From positions 62,001 to 126,000 of the forward strand of contig NZ_JABJXT010000004.1 of assembly GCF_013155295.1 (NCBI RefSeq): 64,000 nucleotides of DNA, given 5' to 3'. Under the pieces are notes generated by a model. It worked only from the letters and a program-made list of their open reading frames with translations. It searched no databases and had not been told where the DNA came from. Positions 26,396 through 34,449 of the stretch are shown one piece after another. A program made the position numbers and the translations under genes. Numbering within the stretch: position 1 is the stretch's first letter; every line of letters starts with the position of its first letter. This DNA is from Pseudogemmobacter hezensis. Lineage in GTDB: Bacteria > Pseudomonadota > Alphaproteobacteria > Rhodobacterales > Rhodobacteraceae.

Positions 26396-27346
26396 CTATT
26401 CGGCCGCAGCCGGGGTGGCGGTTGCGTCAGCAGAGAGGGCCGCGCTGATCTGATCCAGCAGCGTCGTCACCGCCGTATAGCCGCTGAAGGTGATATAGGC
26501 GGCCTGCGGGTTCAGATAGACCAGATGGCCGTTTTTGACCGCGCTGGTCTCGGCCATCAGCGCATTGTCCAGCACCGCAGCCGCGCCGCCGTCCTCGCCC
26601 ACCGCCGCGCTGCGGTCGACGACGAAGATCCAGTCGGGATCGCGTTCCAGGATATATTCAAATGAGATCACATCGCCGCCGTGAAAACGATCATCGAAGT
26701 TCTCTTCGACCGTGGCAAAGCCCAGCTCGTTATGGATCCAGCCCAGCCGCGAAGAGGCACCATAGGCGCCCAGCTTGTCGCCATTGACCACCAGGATCAG
26801 CGCCGTGCCCGCCGTCTGGGCCAGCGGTTTCAGCCGCGCGAGCTTTTCGTCAAGGCTGGCCACCAGCGCCGCCGCCTCTTCATTTTTGCCGAAAATCTGC
26901 CCGACCTTTACGATGTTCTCGCGCACTGAGGTCAGATGCGTTCTGTCAGGGCTGAGATCGACCGTCGGCAATAGCTGCGACATCTGCGGATAGCTTGGCG
27001 CGGTGCGCGAGCCGATGATCATCAAATCCGCGCCCGAGGCGGCGATGGCCTCATAATCGGGCTCGAAGATGGTGCCGACTTTGGGATAGCTGTCGGCGGC
27101 GAATTGCTGCAGATAGGGCGGCAGATTGGTGCCCAGAACGCCTGCGGGCTCTGCCCCCAGTGCCGCAGCGATATCCAGCGCACTTGGGTCCAGGATCAGC
27201 ACTTTGGCGACCGGGGCCTCGATGACCAGCTCGCCCTGGGCGTGGGTCAGGGTGACCGGATCGGCCAGGGCCGCGCTGAGGGGGGCAAGGCAAAAGGGCA
27301 GGGCAAGCGCGGTGCAGGCCAGCAAAGAGGGCAATGTAAGGCGCAT
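26396..27346 (-). CDS. Siderophore-binding periplasmic protein (YclQ/FatB-like)
   Basis: 316 residues from the ATG at 27346, which has a GAAAGGA site; the frame is open to 27376 but without one. Signal peptide MRLTLPSLLACTALALPFCL ending near AALA-DP. The mature protein shows the class III binding-protein layout: KVLILDPSALDIAAALGAEP, YPKVGTIFEPDYEAIAASGA, DLMIIGSR, and a long linking helix. GWIHNELGFATVEENFDDRF resembles catecholate/petrobactin-binding homologues. It is the first gene of the importer operon. Exact siderophore unknown. Confidence 0.88.
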   Translation of the reverse strand: MRLTLPSLLACTALALPFCLAPLSAALADPVTLTHAQGELVIEAPVAKVLILDPSALDIAAALGAEPAGVLGTNLPPYLQQFAADSYPKVGTIFEPDYEAIAASGADLMIIGSRTAPSYPQMSQLLPTVDLSPDRTHLTSVRENIVKVGQIFGKNEEAAALVASLDEKLARLKPLAQTAGTALILVVNGDKLGAYGASSRLGWIHNELGFATVEENFDDRFHGGDVISFEYILERDPDWIFVVDRSAAVGEDGGAAAVLDNALMAETSAVKNGHLVYLNPQAAYITFSGYTAVTTLLDQISAALSADATATPAAAE

Positions 27347-27537
27347 TCCGGGTCCTTTCGGCAGGAGAAAGAGCATTGGCTCCGTTTATCCTGAGTAAAA
27401 CAATAAGACAATCCGCCCGAATGTCGCGCATTGTCGCCCTTGTTGTGTTTCACATATAAAAATAACCTGCGTCAGCAAATCTCATTGACCGGGGCGCTTT
27501 TGCGTGTAGCATGCAGTGGGATTTTACAGGTGAAATA
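27347..27537. promoter_or_regulatory. Divergent promoter region, siderophore operon and IclR gene
   Basis: 191 bases, AT-richer than its surroundings. AT-rich patches at about 27377-27412 and around 27451-27467 (ATATAAAAAT) suit promoters in each direction. An iron-responsive site is expected, but no consensus was identified with confidence. Confidence 0.35.
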
Positions 27538-28305
27538 ATGAGCGACGCTGAGGAAGAAGGCCGTTACCGCGCCCCTGCGCTGGACAAGGGCCTTGATATG
27601 CTTGAGTTGTTGGCCGCCCGCGAAGAGGGGATGACGCTCAAGGAAATCGCGACGGCGCTGGATCGCTCTCCGACAGAGCTGTTTCGCATGCTCGACCGGC
27701 TGGCGCGGCGCGGCTATGTCACCCGCGAAGGCGACAGCTATCAGCTGACGATGAAGCTGTTCCTGCTGGCCCATATGCGCCCGCCGATCCGCCGCCTGGT
27801 CAATCAGGCGATGCCGGTGATGCGCCGCTTTACCAATACAGCCGAACAGGCCTGCCATCTGGTGAAATATGATCGCGGCGATCTGGTGGTGATCGCCCAG
27901 GTCGAGGCGCCGGGATATTGGGGCGTGACGATCCGGGTGGGGGCGCAGATCGGGCTGGTCAATTCCGGCTCGGGTCATGTGTTCCTGGCCTTTGCCTCGG
28001 ATGAGGAGCGGGCGCTGATGTTCGAGGAACACGACCCGATGCCCCATGAGACCCCCGGCCCCGGGCTTGAGGCGCGGCTGCAGGCGGTGCGGGCCCAGGG
28101 TTATGAGGCGATGGAAAGCCATCAGACGCCTGCGGTCTGGAACCTTTCGGTGCCGATCCTGGGGGCGAATGGCGCGGTGCTGGCGGTGGTGACCTGCCCC
28201 TTCGTGCGCCGCCTGGAAAACCCCAATGCCCCCGACCGCGACCGCGTGCTGGAACATCTGCTTGAGATCAGCCGCGAGCTTTCGGCCCAGCCCGCCAACC
28301 CCTGA
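27538..28305 (+). CDS. IclR-family transcriptional regulator
   Basis: 255 residues from the ATG at 27538 (AGGTGA upstream); the alternative ATG at 27511 lacks a site. The N-terminal winged helix reads ALDKGLDMLELLAAREEGMT, LKEIATALDRSPTELFRMLD, RLARRGYVTREGDSYQL. The C-terminal IclR effector domain follows (PVMRRFTNTAEQACHLV, VNSGSGHVFLAFAS). It is followed by its own terminator and then the CoA-transferase gene on the same strand, which it may regulate; the large minus-strand sugar operon is another possible target. Confidence 0.88.
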   Translation: MSDAEEEGRYRAPALDKGLDMLELLAAREEGMTLKEIATALDRSPTELFRMLDRLARRGYVTREGDSYQLTMKLFLLAHMRPPIRRLVNQAMPVMRRFTNTAEQACHLVKYDRGDLVVIAQVEAPGYWGVTIRVGAQIGLVNSGSGHVFLAFASDEERALMFEEHDPMPHETPGPGLEARLQAVRAQGYEAMESHQTPAVWNLSVPILGANGAVLAVVTCPFVRRLENPNAPDRDRVLEHLLEISRELSAQPANP

Positions 28306-28355
28306 TCGTAGCGCTCAGGGCGCTGAGGGGCGCAGAACATCCTGTTCGCCGATGC

Positions 28356-28387
28356 AACACCCGGGCCCTGCCTGGGTGTTTTCTTTT
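28356..28387 (+). terminator. Terminator after IclR gene
   Basis: AACACCCGG pairs with CCTGGGTGTT (28356-28364 and 28371-28380, one G-T or bulge), followed by TTCTTTT. Confidence 0.75.
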
Positions 28388-28493
28388 GGGCGACAGCAGA
28401 ATCCGGCTTGCAGGCTTGTTCCATAAATGAAAACATTCTTTACTGACGAAACAGGCCGGAAGGCGGCGTTTTGCCCGATCCGGGGGGAGAAGA

Positions 28494-29657
28494 ATGATGA
28501 CTGACGCGACCGATCTGCCGCTGGACGGGCTTTTGGTGCTGGATATGAGCCAGTTCCTCTCTGGGCCCTATTGCTCATTGCGGCTGGCGGATCTGGGGGC
28601 GCGGGTGATCAAGATCGAGCGCCCCGATGGCGGCGATCTCTCGCGCCGGCTCTATCTGTCTGACACGGAGATCGGCGGCGACAGCACGATTTTCCACGCG
28701 ATCAACCGCGGCAAGGAAAGCCTTGCGATCAATATGAAAGACCCCGGCGATCTGGCGGCGCTGAAAAAGCTGATTGCCCGCGCCGATGTGCTGATCCAGA
28801 ATTTCCGCCCCGGCGTGATTGAACGGCTTGGCCTGGATTACAATGCCGTGCGGGCGATCAATCCGGGCCTCGTCTATGCCTCGATCTCTGGCTACGGCGA
28901 TGAGGGGCCCTGGGTGATGCGCCCCGGCCAGGACCTGCTGGCGCAGGCCCGTTCGGGGCTGATGTGGCTGAACGGCGATGAGGGGCAGGGGCCGGTGCCC
29001 TTTGGTCTGGCGGTGGCCGATATGCTGGCGGGGGCGGCCTGCTGCCAGGGCATCCTGGCCGGGCTGGTGCGCAAGGGCCTGAAAGGCCAGGGCATGCATG
29101 TGCAGACCTCGCTGATGGAGGCGCTGATCGACTTCCAGTTCGAGGTGCTGACCACCCATCTGAACGATGGCCGCCGGGTGCCCAAACGCTCGGAATTCCG
29201 CTCGGCCCATGCCTATCTGTCGGCACCTTACGGGGTGTATCAGGCCAAAGATGGCTGGCTGGCGATTGCGATGACGCCTATTGCCCGGCTGGCCGATCTG
29301 ATGGGGATCGAGACGCTCGCCCCCTACTGCGATGATCCGAAAGCGGCCTTCGCGCAGCGTGACACCATCAAGCGGCTGATCGCTGATAAGGTGGCGACGG
29401 GCACCGTCGATCACTGGCTTTCCTTGCTGGAGCCCGCCGATATCTGGTGCGCCAAAGTGCTGGACTGGCCAGAGCTGCTGGCGTCCGAGGGGATGCGCGT
29501 CCTTGACATGCTGCACACCGTCACCCGCGAGGATGGTGTCTCAATTGAGACCACCCGCCTGCCGATGCGCCTGAACGGCCATCGCCCCGCCCGCCCCGGT
29601 GCCGCACCGCTGATCGGTGCACATAGCACTGCCATCCGCAAGGAGTTCGACCTGTGA
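28494..29657 (+). CDS. CaiB/BaiF-type family III CoA-transferase
   Basis: 387 residues. N-terminal LDGLLVLDMSQFLSGPYCSL and RLADLGARVIKIERPDGGD are the standard start of formyl-CoA/succinyl-CoA type III transferases. The catalytic Asp is expected in PGQDLLAQARSGLMWLNGD, with VADMLAGAACCQGILAGLV downstream. It moves CoA between carboxylic acids. The upstream region carries an imperfect 6-2-6 palindrome (TTCCAT-AA-ATGAAA, about 28421-28434), a possible IclR site. The next gene starts on the last bases of this one (GTGA overlap), so the two products are probably made together. Substrate unknown. Confidence 0.88.
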   Translation: MMTDATDLPLDGLLVLDMSQFLSGPYCSLRLADLGARVIKIERPDGGDLSRRLYLSDTEIGGDSTIFHAINRGKESLAINMKDPGDLAALKKLIARADVLIQNFRPGVIERLGLDYNAVRAINPGLVYASISGYGDEGPWVMRPGQDLLAQARSGLMWLNGDEGQGPVPFGLAVADMLAGAACCQGILAGLVRKGLKGQGMHVQTSLMEALIDFQFEVLTTHLNDGRRVPKRSEFRSAHAYLSAPYGVYQAKDGWLAIAMTPIARLADLMGIETLAPYCDDPKAAFAQRDTIKRLIADKVATGTVDHWLSLLEPADIWCAKVLDWPELLASEGMRVLDMLHTVTREDGVSIETTRLPMRLNGHRPARPGAAPLIGAHSTAIRKEFDL

Positions 29658-30802
29658 CCCAACTTAAAGGCATGACCTGGAGCCACCCGCGCGGCTATGA
29701 TCCGATGGTGGCCTGTTCGGACATCTGGGCGCAGCAGACCGGGGTGCAGATCGACTGGGAAAAGCGCTCGCTGCAGGATTTTGAGACCTATCCGGTCGAG
29801 GATCTGGCCCGCGAATTTGACCTGATCGTCATCGACCACCCCCATGTCGGCCAGATCACCGATGAGGGCTGTCTGGCCCCGCTGGACCTGCCAGGGCGTG
29901 AGGCGGCGCTTGCCGCGCTGGCGGCGGGCAGCGTCGGCAAAAGCTTTCCCAGCTACAACTGGCAGGGCCGCCAATGGGCCTTTCCGATTGATGCGGCGAC
30001 GCAGGTGCTGGCCTGGCGGCCCGATCTGATCGACGCCCCGCCCACGACCTGGGATCAGGTGGTGGCGCTGGCCAGGCAGGGCAAATGCCTTTTGCCGCTG
30101 CGCCCGCCGCATTCGCTGATGTCGATGTTCACGCTGGCCGGAAATCTGGGGGCGGGCAATCTGGGGCGGGCCTGCGCGGTCAGCGGCGATCAGATCATCG
30201 ACGATCAGACCGGGGCCGAGGTCTGGGCGCTGTTGCGCGAGATGGCCGATCTGGTTGACCCGGCCTGCGCGGGCCAGGACCCGATTGCGGTCTTTGAGGA
30301 GATGGCAAAGCCGGGCTCAAAAATCGCCTGTGCGCCGCTGATCTATGGCTATGTGAATTACGCGATTGCGGGTTTCCGCGACCATCTGATCCGTTTCGCC
30401 GATATTGCGACCATTGGCGCAGGCGGCCCGGTCGGCTCGGCGCTTGGTGGCACCGGGATCGCGGTCTCGGCCTTTTCCAAAGACCGCGATGCGGCGGTCG
30501 ATTTCGCCTATTGGATCGCCAGCGGGGCGGTGCAAAAAGGCCCATTCGCGGCTGCCGGGGGCCAGCCCGGCCATGCGGATGCCTGGGAGGATGCGGGCGT
30601 CAATGCGGCGACTGCGGGCTTTTATCAGGACACGCGGGCCACGCTGGAGGGGGCCTGGCTGCGCCCGCGCCACAATGGCTATATGGGCTTCCAAAGCGCG
30701 GCATCCGAGCTGATCACAGCAAGCCTCGTGGAAAAACGCGCCGCCGCCCCGGTGATTGATGAGATCAACCGCCTGTTCCGCGAAAGCTTCGCCAAAACCT
30801 GA
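29654..30802 (+). CDS. Family 1 solute-binding protein homologue without signal peptide
   Basis: 382 residues from a GTG overlapping the CoA-transferase stop by 4 bases. The fold pattern is that of sugar/polyamine-type extracellular binding proteins (EFDLIVIDHPHVGQITDEG, WAFPIDAATQVLAWRPDLI, GTGIAVSAFSKDRDAAVDFA, YWIASGAVQKG). Yet the N-terminus MTQLKGMTWSHPRGYDPMVA has no hydrophobic core, so no Sec or lipoprotein signal. No permease or ATPase is adjacent. It may be a cytosolic ligand-binding partner of the CoA-transferase, or an exported protein that lost its signal. Function is not assigned. Confidence 0.8.
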   Translation: MTQLKGMTWSHPRGYDPMVACSDIWAQQTGVQIDWEKRSLQDFETYPVEDLAREFDLIVIDHPHVGQITDEGCLAPLDLPGREAALAALAAGSVGKSFPSYNWQGRQWAFPIDAATQVLAWRPDLIDAPPTTWDQVVALARQGKCLLPLRPPHSLMSMFTLAGNLGAGNLGRACAVSGDQIIDDQTGAEVWALLREMADLVDPACAGQDPIAVFEEMAKPGSKIACAPLIYGYVNYAIAGFRDHLIRFADIATIGAGGPVGSALGGTGIAVSAFSKDRDAAVDFAYWIASGAVQKGPFAAAGGQPGHADAWEDAGVNAATAGFYQDTRATLEGAWLRPRHNGYMGFQSAASELITASLVEKRAAAPVIDEINRLFRESFAKT

Positions 30803-30812
30803 GGCGGGAAAG

Positions 30813-30847
30813 AAAAAAGGCGGCAGGATCAACCCTGCCGCCTTTTT
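30813..30847. terminator. Bidirectional terminator between convergent operons
   Basis: AAAAAAGGCGGCAGG and CCTGCCGCCTTTTT form a strong stem with a 6-nt loop and T-runs on both strands. It serves the plus-strand gene ending at 30802 and the minus-strand operon ending at 30868. Confidence 0.92.
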
Positions 30848-30867
30848 CATTGCATGAAAACCCGCCT

Positions 30868-31707
30868 TCAGGCGTCGTTTTCGCAGATTTGACGCTGGGT
30901 GCCGAGGCCCTCGATCCCCAGCTCGACCACATCGCCCGCCTTCAGATAGCGCGGCGGCTTCTGGCCCAGACCCACGCCCGGAGGCGTTCCGGTCGAGATC
31001 ACATCGCCCGGATGCAGCGTGAAGAACTGCGACAGGTAAGAGATCAGGAACGGCACCTGATAGACCATCGTATTGGTCGAGCCGTTCTGGAACGTCTCGC
31101 CGTTCACCTTCAGCCACATGTTCAGATCATTGGGGTTCGCCACCTCGTCGCGGGTCACCAGCCAGGGGCCGATTGGCCCGAAATTGTCAGAGCTTTTGCC
31201 CTTCGACCACTGGCCCGAACGCTCGATCTGATAGGCGCGTTCTGAGACATCGTTGCAGACGCAATAGCCTGCGACGTGATCCATCGCATCGGCCTCAGAG
31301 ACGTATTTCGCGGGCTTGCCGATCACCACGGCCAGCTCGACCTCCCAATCGGTTTTCTCGGAGCCGCGCGGGATCAGGATCGGGTCATTCGGCCCGCAGA
31401 TCGCGCTGGTATATTTGGCGAAGATCACCGGCTCTGGCGGCACCGCCATGCCGCTTTCGGCGGCGTGGTCGGAATAGTTCAGACCGATACAGATGAATTT
31501 CCCGGTCTGGCCGACGCAGGCGCCAAAGCGCGGGTTGCCCTCGACCAGCGGCAGCGAAGCCGGGTCGATTTTCGCCAGCACCGAGAGATCTTCAAGCACC
31601 GGGCCCGCGATATCAGCGACATGCGCCGAGAGGTCGCGGATGCGGCCATCAGCGTCGATCAGGCCGGGCTTTTCCTGGCCACGTTCGCCATAACGAACAA
31701 GTTTCAT
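30868..31707 (-). CDS. Fumarylacetoacetate hydrolase family protein, probable 2,4-diketo-3-deoxy-L-fuconate hydrolase
   Basis: 279 residues from the ATG at 31707 (GAGGAGA just upstream); the frame extends upstream but overlaps the SDR gene without support. FAH-superfamily metal and substrate motifs: FICIGLNYSDHAAESG, PVIFAKYTSAICGPNDP, KTDWEVELAVVIGK (Glu ligands), GYCVCNDVSERAYQ, and ISTGTPPGVGLGQKP. Together with the upstream SDR this matches the last two steps of the non-phosphorylative L-fucose pathway: oxidation of 2-keto-3-deoxy-L-fuconate, then cleavage to pyruvate and lactate. Last gene of the twelve-gene operon. Confidence 0.85.
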   Translation of the reverse strand: MKLVRYGERGQEKPGLIDADGRIRDLSAHVADIAGPVLEDLSVLAKIDPASLPLVEGNPRFGACVGQTGKFICIGLNYSDHAAESGMAVPPEPVIFAKYTSAICGPNDPILIPRGSEKTDWEVELAVVIGKPAKYVSEADAMDHVAGYCVCNDVSERAYQIERSGQWSKGKSSDNFGPIGPWLVTRDEVANPNDLNMWLKVNGETFQNGSTNTMVYQVPFLISYLSQFFTLHPGDVISTGTPPGVGLGQKPPRYLKAGDVVELGIEGLGTQRQICENDA

Positions 31708-31717
31708 CGTTTTCTCC

Positions 31718-32455
31718 TCAGATCGTCCAGCCGCCATCCAGCGCGAACAGCTGGCCGGTGGTATAGGCGGATTCGGGCGCGGCCAGATAGGCGACCATTG
31801 CGGCGATTTCCTCGGGCTTGCCGATGCGGCCCATCGGCTGGCGGGCGATAAAGGCCTCCATCGCGGCCTCATAATTCCCGGTGTCTTTCAGGCGCTGGTG
31901 CAGCGAGGGGCTGTCGACGGTGCCCGGGCAGACCGCGTTGCAGCGGATGCCTTGCTTCACATAGTCCTGGGCCACCGATTTGGTGATGCCGCCCACCGCC
32001 GCCTTGGACGCCGAATAGATAAAGCGGTTCGGGGGGGCAGTCAGCGGGCCCGCGACCGAGGCCATATTGATGATCGAGCCACCGCCCTGCGCCACCATCC
32101 CCGGCAGCACGGCGCGGATCATGCGATACATCGCCTTGCAGTTCAGATCGAAAGCAAAGTCCCACTCGGATTCGGTCGAGGCCATGATATCGCCTGCATG
32201 AACCACGCCCGCGCAGTTGAACAGCACGTCGATGCGCCCGGCCTCGGCCACGGCGGCGGTGATCGCCGCGCCGTCCAGCACGTTCAGCACGCGGGTGGTG
32301 ACGCCTTTGACGCCTGCCAGATCCGCCAGCGCCGCCTCATTGACGTCGGTTGCGATGACCTCGGCGCCCTCTTCGGCAAGGCGCAGCACGCTGGCGCGGC
32401 CAATCCCCTGGCCTGCCGCGGTGATCAGGGCCCGTTGTCCCAACAGTCTTTGCAT
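31718..32455 (-). CDS. SDR oxidoreductase, probable 2-keto-3-deoxy-L-fuconate dehydrogenase
   Basis: 245 residues from the ATG at 32455 (GAGGAGAGAG upstream). Classical SDR: TAAGQGIGRASVLRL cofactor loop, ATDVNE (acidic end of the second strand, so NAD preferred), FNCAGVVHAG, active-site INMASVAGPL with YSASKAAVGG (Tyr-x-x-x-Lys), and RCNAVCPGTVDSPSLHQR. The CPGTVDSPSL block and overall pattern resemble DHRS6-like and bacterial 2-keto-3-deoxyfuconate dehydrogenases. It lies directly before the FAH-family hydrolase gene. Confidence 0.85.
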   Translation of the reverse strand: MQRLLGQRALITAAGQGIGRASVLRLAEEGAEVIATDVNEAALADLAGVKGVTTRVLNVLDGAAITAAVAEAGRIDVLFNCAGVVHAGDIMASTESEWDFAFDLNCKAMYRMIRAVLPGMVAQGGGSIINMASVAGPLTAPPNRFIYSASKAAVGGITKSVAQDYVKQGIRCNAVCPGTVDSPSLHQRLKDTGNYEAAMEAFIARQPMGRIGKPEEIAAMVAYLAAPESAYTTGQLFALDGGWTI

Positions 32456-32465
32456 CTCTCTCTCC

Positions 32466-33680
32466 TCAGGCCGCGCCCGGCAGACAGGCCGGGCCGATTG
32501 GCTCAAATGATTTATAGGTCAGGATGAATTCCCGATGACCCAGTTCCTCGGATTTGGTCTGCTGGCCTGCGGCCACGGCGACAACCAGATCGCGGATTTC
32601 CTGCCCGACCTCTGCGATCGAGCGGACCCCTTCGATGATGTCACCCGCGTTCACATCCATATCCTCGGACAGGTTGCGATAGGTGTCGGGGTTGGCGCAG
32701 ATCTTGATGACCGGCGAAATCGCCGAGCCCACAACCGAGCCGCGCCCGGTCACGAACAGCGTCATATGTGCGCCGGATGCGATCATCTCGACGATCTCGG
32801 CATTGTCCGAGATATTCGGGAAACCAAAGCGCACATCGCCATCAGGCACGACATCCATCAGATAAAGCCCAGCCCCGGGCGGTATATCACCGGGTTTGAT
32901 CAGGCCCGAGATCGGGCTGTCACCCGACTTCACATAGGCCCCCAGCGATTTTTCCTCAATCGTCGAAAGACCGCCTGCGGCATTTCCGGCTGCAAATGAC
33001 CCATAGCCCAGGGTTGCATAGTAGCGTTCGGCCTTTTGCACGCTTTCGCGCAAAAGATTGCCCAGCTCGGGCGTCACCGCGCGTTCGGCCATGATCTCTT
33101 CGCAGCCGATCAGCTCTCCGGTTTCCTCAAAGATGCAGGCTGCGCCCTCGGCCACCAGCAGGTCAAAGGCCTTACCCGCCGCCGGATTGCCGGAAATGCC
33201 GCTGGTCCCATCCGATCCGCCGCAGACGGTGCCGATGATCAGCTCATCAACGCCCATCTTCACCCGTGGCACCGCGGCGATCTGGGCCAGCGTCTGGCGC
33301 ACCCAGTCGGCCCCCGCCCGGATGGTCGAGCGCGTGCCGCCAGTGCGCTGGATCACCAGCGTCCTGACCGGACGGCCAGAGGCATTGACCGCATTCGCGG
33401 CGCGAACCTTGTCGAAGCTTTCGCAGCCAAGGCTGACAAACATCACCGCGCCCACATTCGGATGGGTGCAAAGCTTTTCCATCATCTGCGCGGCATATTC
33501 ATTCGGATAGCAGCCGGGAAAGCCGATCAGCTGCACCTCGCCCTCATGGGGGGTATTGCGGAACTGCTGCACGATCTCGGATGCAACGAAATGCGCGCAT
33601 TCGACCAGATAAGCCACGACCAGCGTGTTGCGGATGCCCTTGCGGCCATCATTGCGCAAAAAGCCCTGAATATCGCTCAT
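32466..33680 (-). CDS. UxaA-family dehydratase/lyase, large subunit (SuyB/altronate dehydratase C-part-like)
   Basis: 404 residues. GYPRNDGRK-like start GFLRNDGRKGIRNTLVV, GFPGCYPNEYAAQMMEKLC, VCGGSDGTSGISGNPAAGKA, and GLYLMDVVPDGDVRFGFPNI are the blocks of altronate dehydratase (UxaA), which binds iron. In UxaA the SAF domain is fused in front; here it is a separate upstream gene overlapping by 4 bases, as in two-subunit sulfolactate sulfo-lyase SuyAB. It probably removes water (or another group) from a sugar acid. Which one is not clear, since an enolase-superfamily dehydratase is also in the operon. Confidence 0.85.
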   Translation of the reverse strand: MSDIQGFLRNDGRKGIRNTLVVAYLVECAHFVASEIVQQFRNTPHEGEVQLIGFPGCYPNEYAAQMMEKLCTHPNVGAVMFVSLGCESFDKVRAANAVNASGRPVRTLVIQRTGGTRSTIRAGADWVRQTLAQIAAVPRVKMGVDELIIGTVCGGSDGTSGISGNPAAGKAFDLLVAEGAACIFEETGELIGCEEIMAERAVTPELGNLLRESVQKAERYYATLGYGSFAAGNAAGGLSTIEEKSLGAYVKSGDSPISGLIKPGDIPPGAGLYLMDVVPDGDVRFGFPNISDNAEIVEMIASGAHMTLFVTGRGSVVGSAISPVIKICANPDTYRNLSEDMDVNAGDIIEGVRSIAEVGQEIRDLVVAVAAGQQTKSEELGHREFILTYKSFEPIGPACLPGAA

Positions 33681-34006
33681 AGGGACACTCCTGCGCTGCG
33701 ACCATCGGCGTCCTGCAGCATATGCGTGGGCGTATAGGCCGAGCGGATATTGTGCACATGAACATGCGCGCCGGCGTCGATTGCCTCGGTCGCAATGCCG
33801 ATCGGCATGCCGTATTTCAGGATCACATCGCCCGGGGCAATGTCATGGCGGGCGATCTTATGGGCCATCGGAATGTCGCGGCCAAGCTGCACCGGGCCGC
33901 TTTCCAGCGCAACCTCCAGGCCTTCGGGGGAATTGGCGCGGGCCACCAGCACATTGTCTTTGTCGGACAAAAGCAGGAAGGGGCCGAAGGATGATTTCCC
34001 GCTCAT
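33677..34006 (-). CDS. UxaA-family small subunit (SAF domain)
   Basis: 109 residues, taking the ATG at 34006 that overlaps the MaoC stop (ATGA). The SAF fold is visible: DNVLVARANSPEGLEVAL, MAHKIARHDIAPGDVILKYG, MPIGIATEAIDAGAHVHVHN. HVHVHN is the typical end of UxaA/SuyA N-parts. It pairs with the large subunit encoded next with a 4-base overlap. The two are one enzyme split over two genes. Confidence 0.85.
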   Translation of the reverse strand: MSGKSSFGPFLLLSDKDNVLVARANSPEGLEVALESGPVQLGRDIPMAHKIARHDIAPGDVILKYGMPIGIATEAIDAGAHVHVHNIRSAYTPTHMLQDADGRSAGVSL

Positions 34007-34449
34007 TTCCGGCACTCGACCATATAGATGTGGTCGGCGACCAGCGCGGTTTCGCCGGTGTGTTTGGTGACGGTAAGGCGCTCGGTCACGCGGCCATAGC
34101 CGGGGCGTTTTTCCATCAGCTCTTTGGCGATGATCTCAACCCGCGAGCGGATCGTGTCGCCGATGAACACCGGTTTCACAAAGCGCATCCGGTCGTAACC
34201 ATATGAAAAGGCGACCGGATTGATGATGGTGGCGGTCAGGCCGACGCCGATGGTGAAAACCATGGTGCCATGGGCGATGCGCTGGCCAAAGGGCAGCGTC
34301 TTGCAAAATTCGGCATCCAGGTGATGGGGGAAGAAATCGCCCGAGTGACCTGCATGGACGACGAAATCCGTCTCGGTGATGGTGCGCCCGACGGTGTCGC
34401 GGCCCTCGCCGATCTCATAATCCTCAAAGTATTTTACCTGTTCAAGCAT
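34003..34449 (-). CDS. MaoC-like hot-dog dehydratase
   Basis: 148 residues with the (R)-specific hydratase motif: Asp and His in SGDFFPHHLD and the HGTM loop (QRIAHGTMVFTIG). The N-terminus YFEDYEIGEGRDTVGRTIT is typical of MaoC/NodN hydratases. Such enzymes usually hydrate enoyl-CoA, which is odd inside a sugar-acid operon; it may act on an unsaturated sugar-acid intermediate or a CoA ester formed later. It overlaps the Gfo/Idh gene by 8 bases and the SAF gene by 4, so it is a true operon member. Confidence 0.85.
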   Translation of the reverse strand: MLEQVKYFEDYEIGEGRDTVGRTITETDFVVHAGHSGDFFPHHLDAEFCKTLPFGQRIAHGTMVFTIGVGLTATIINPVAFSYGYDRMRFVKPVFIGDTIRSRVEIIAKELMEKRPGYGRVTERLTVTKHTGETALVADHIYMVECRK

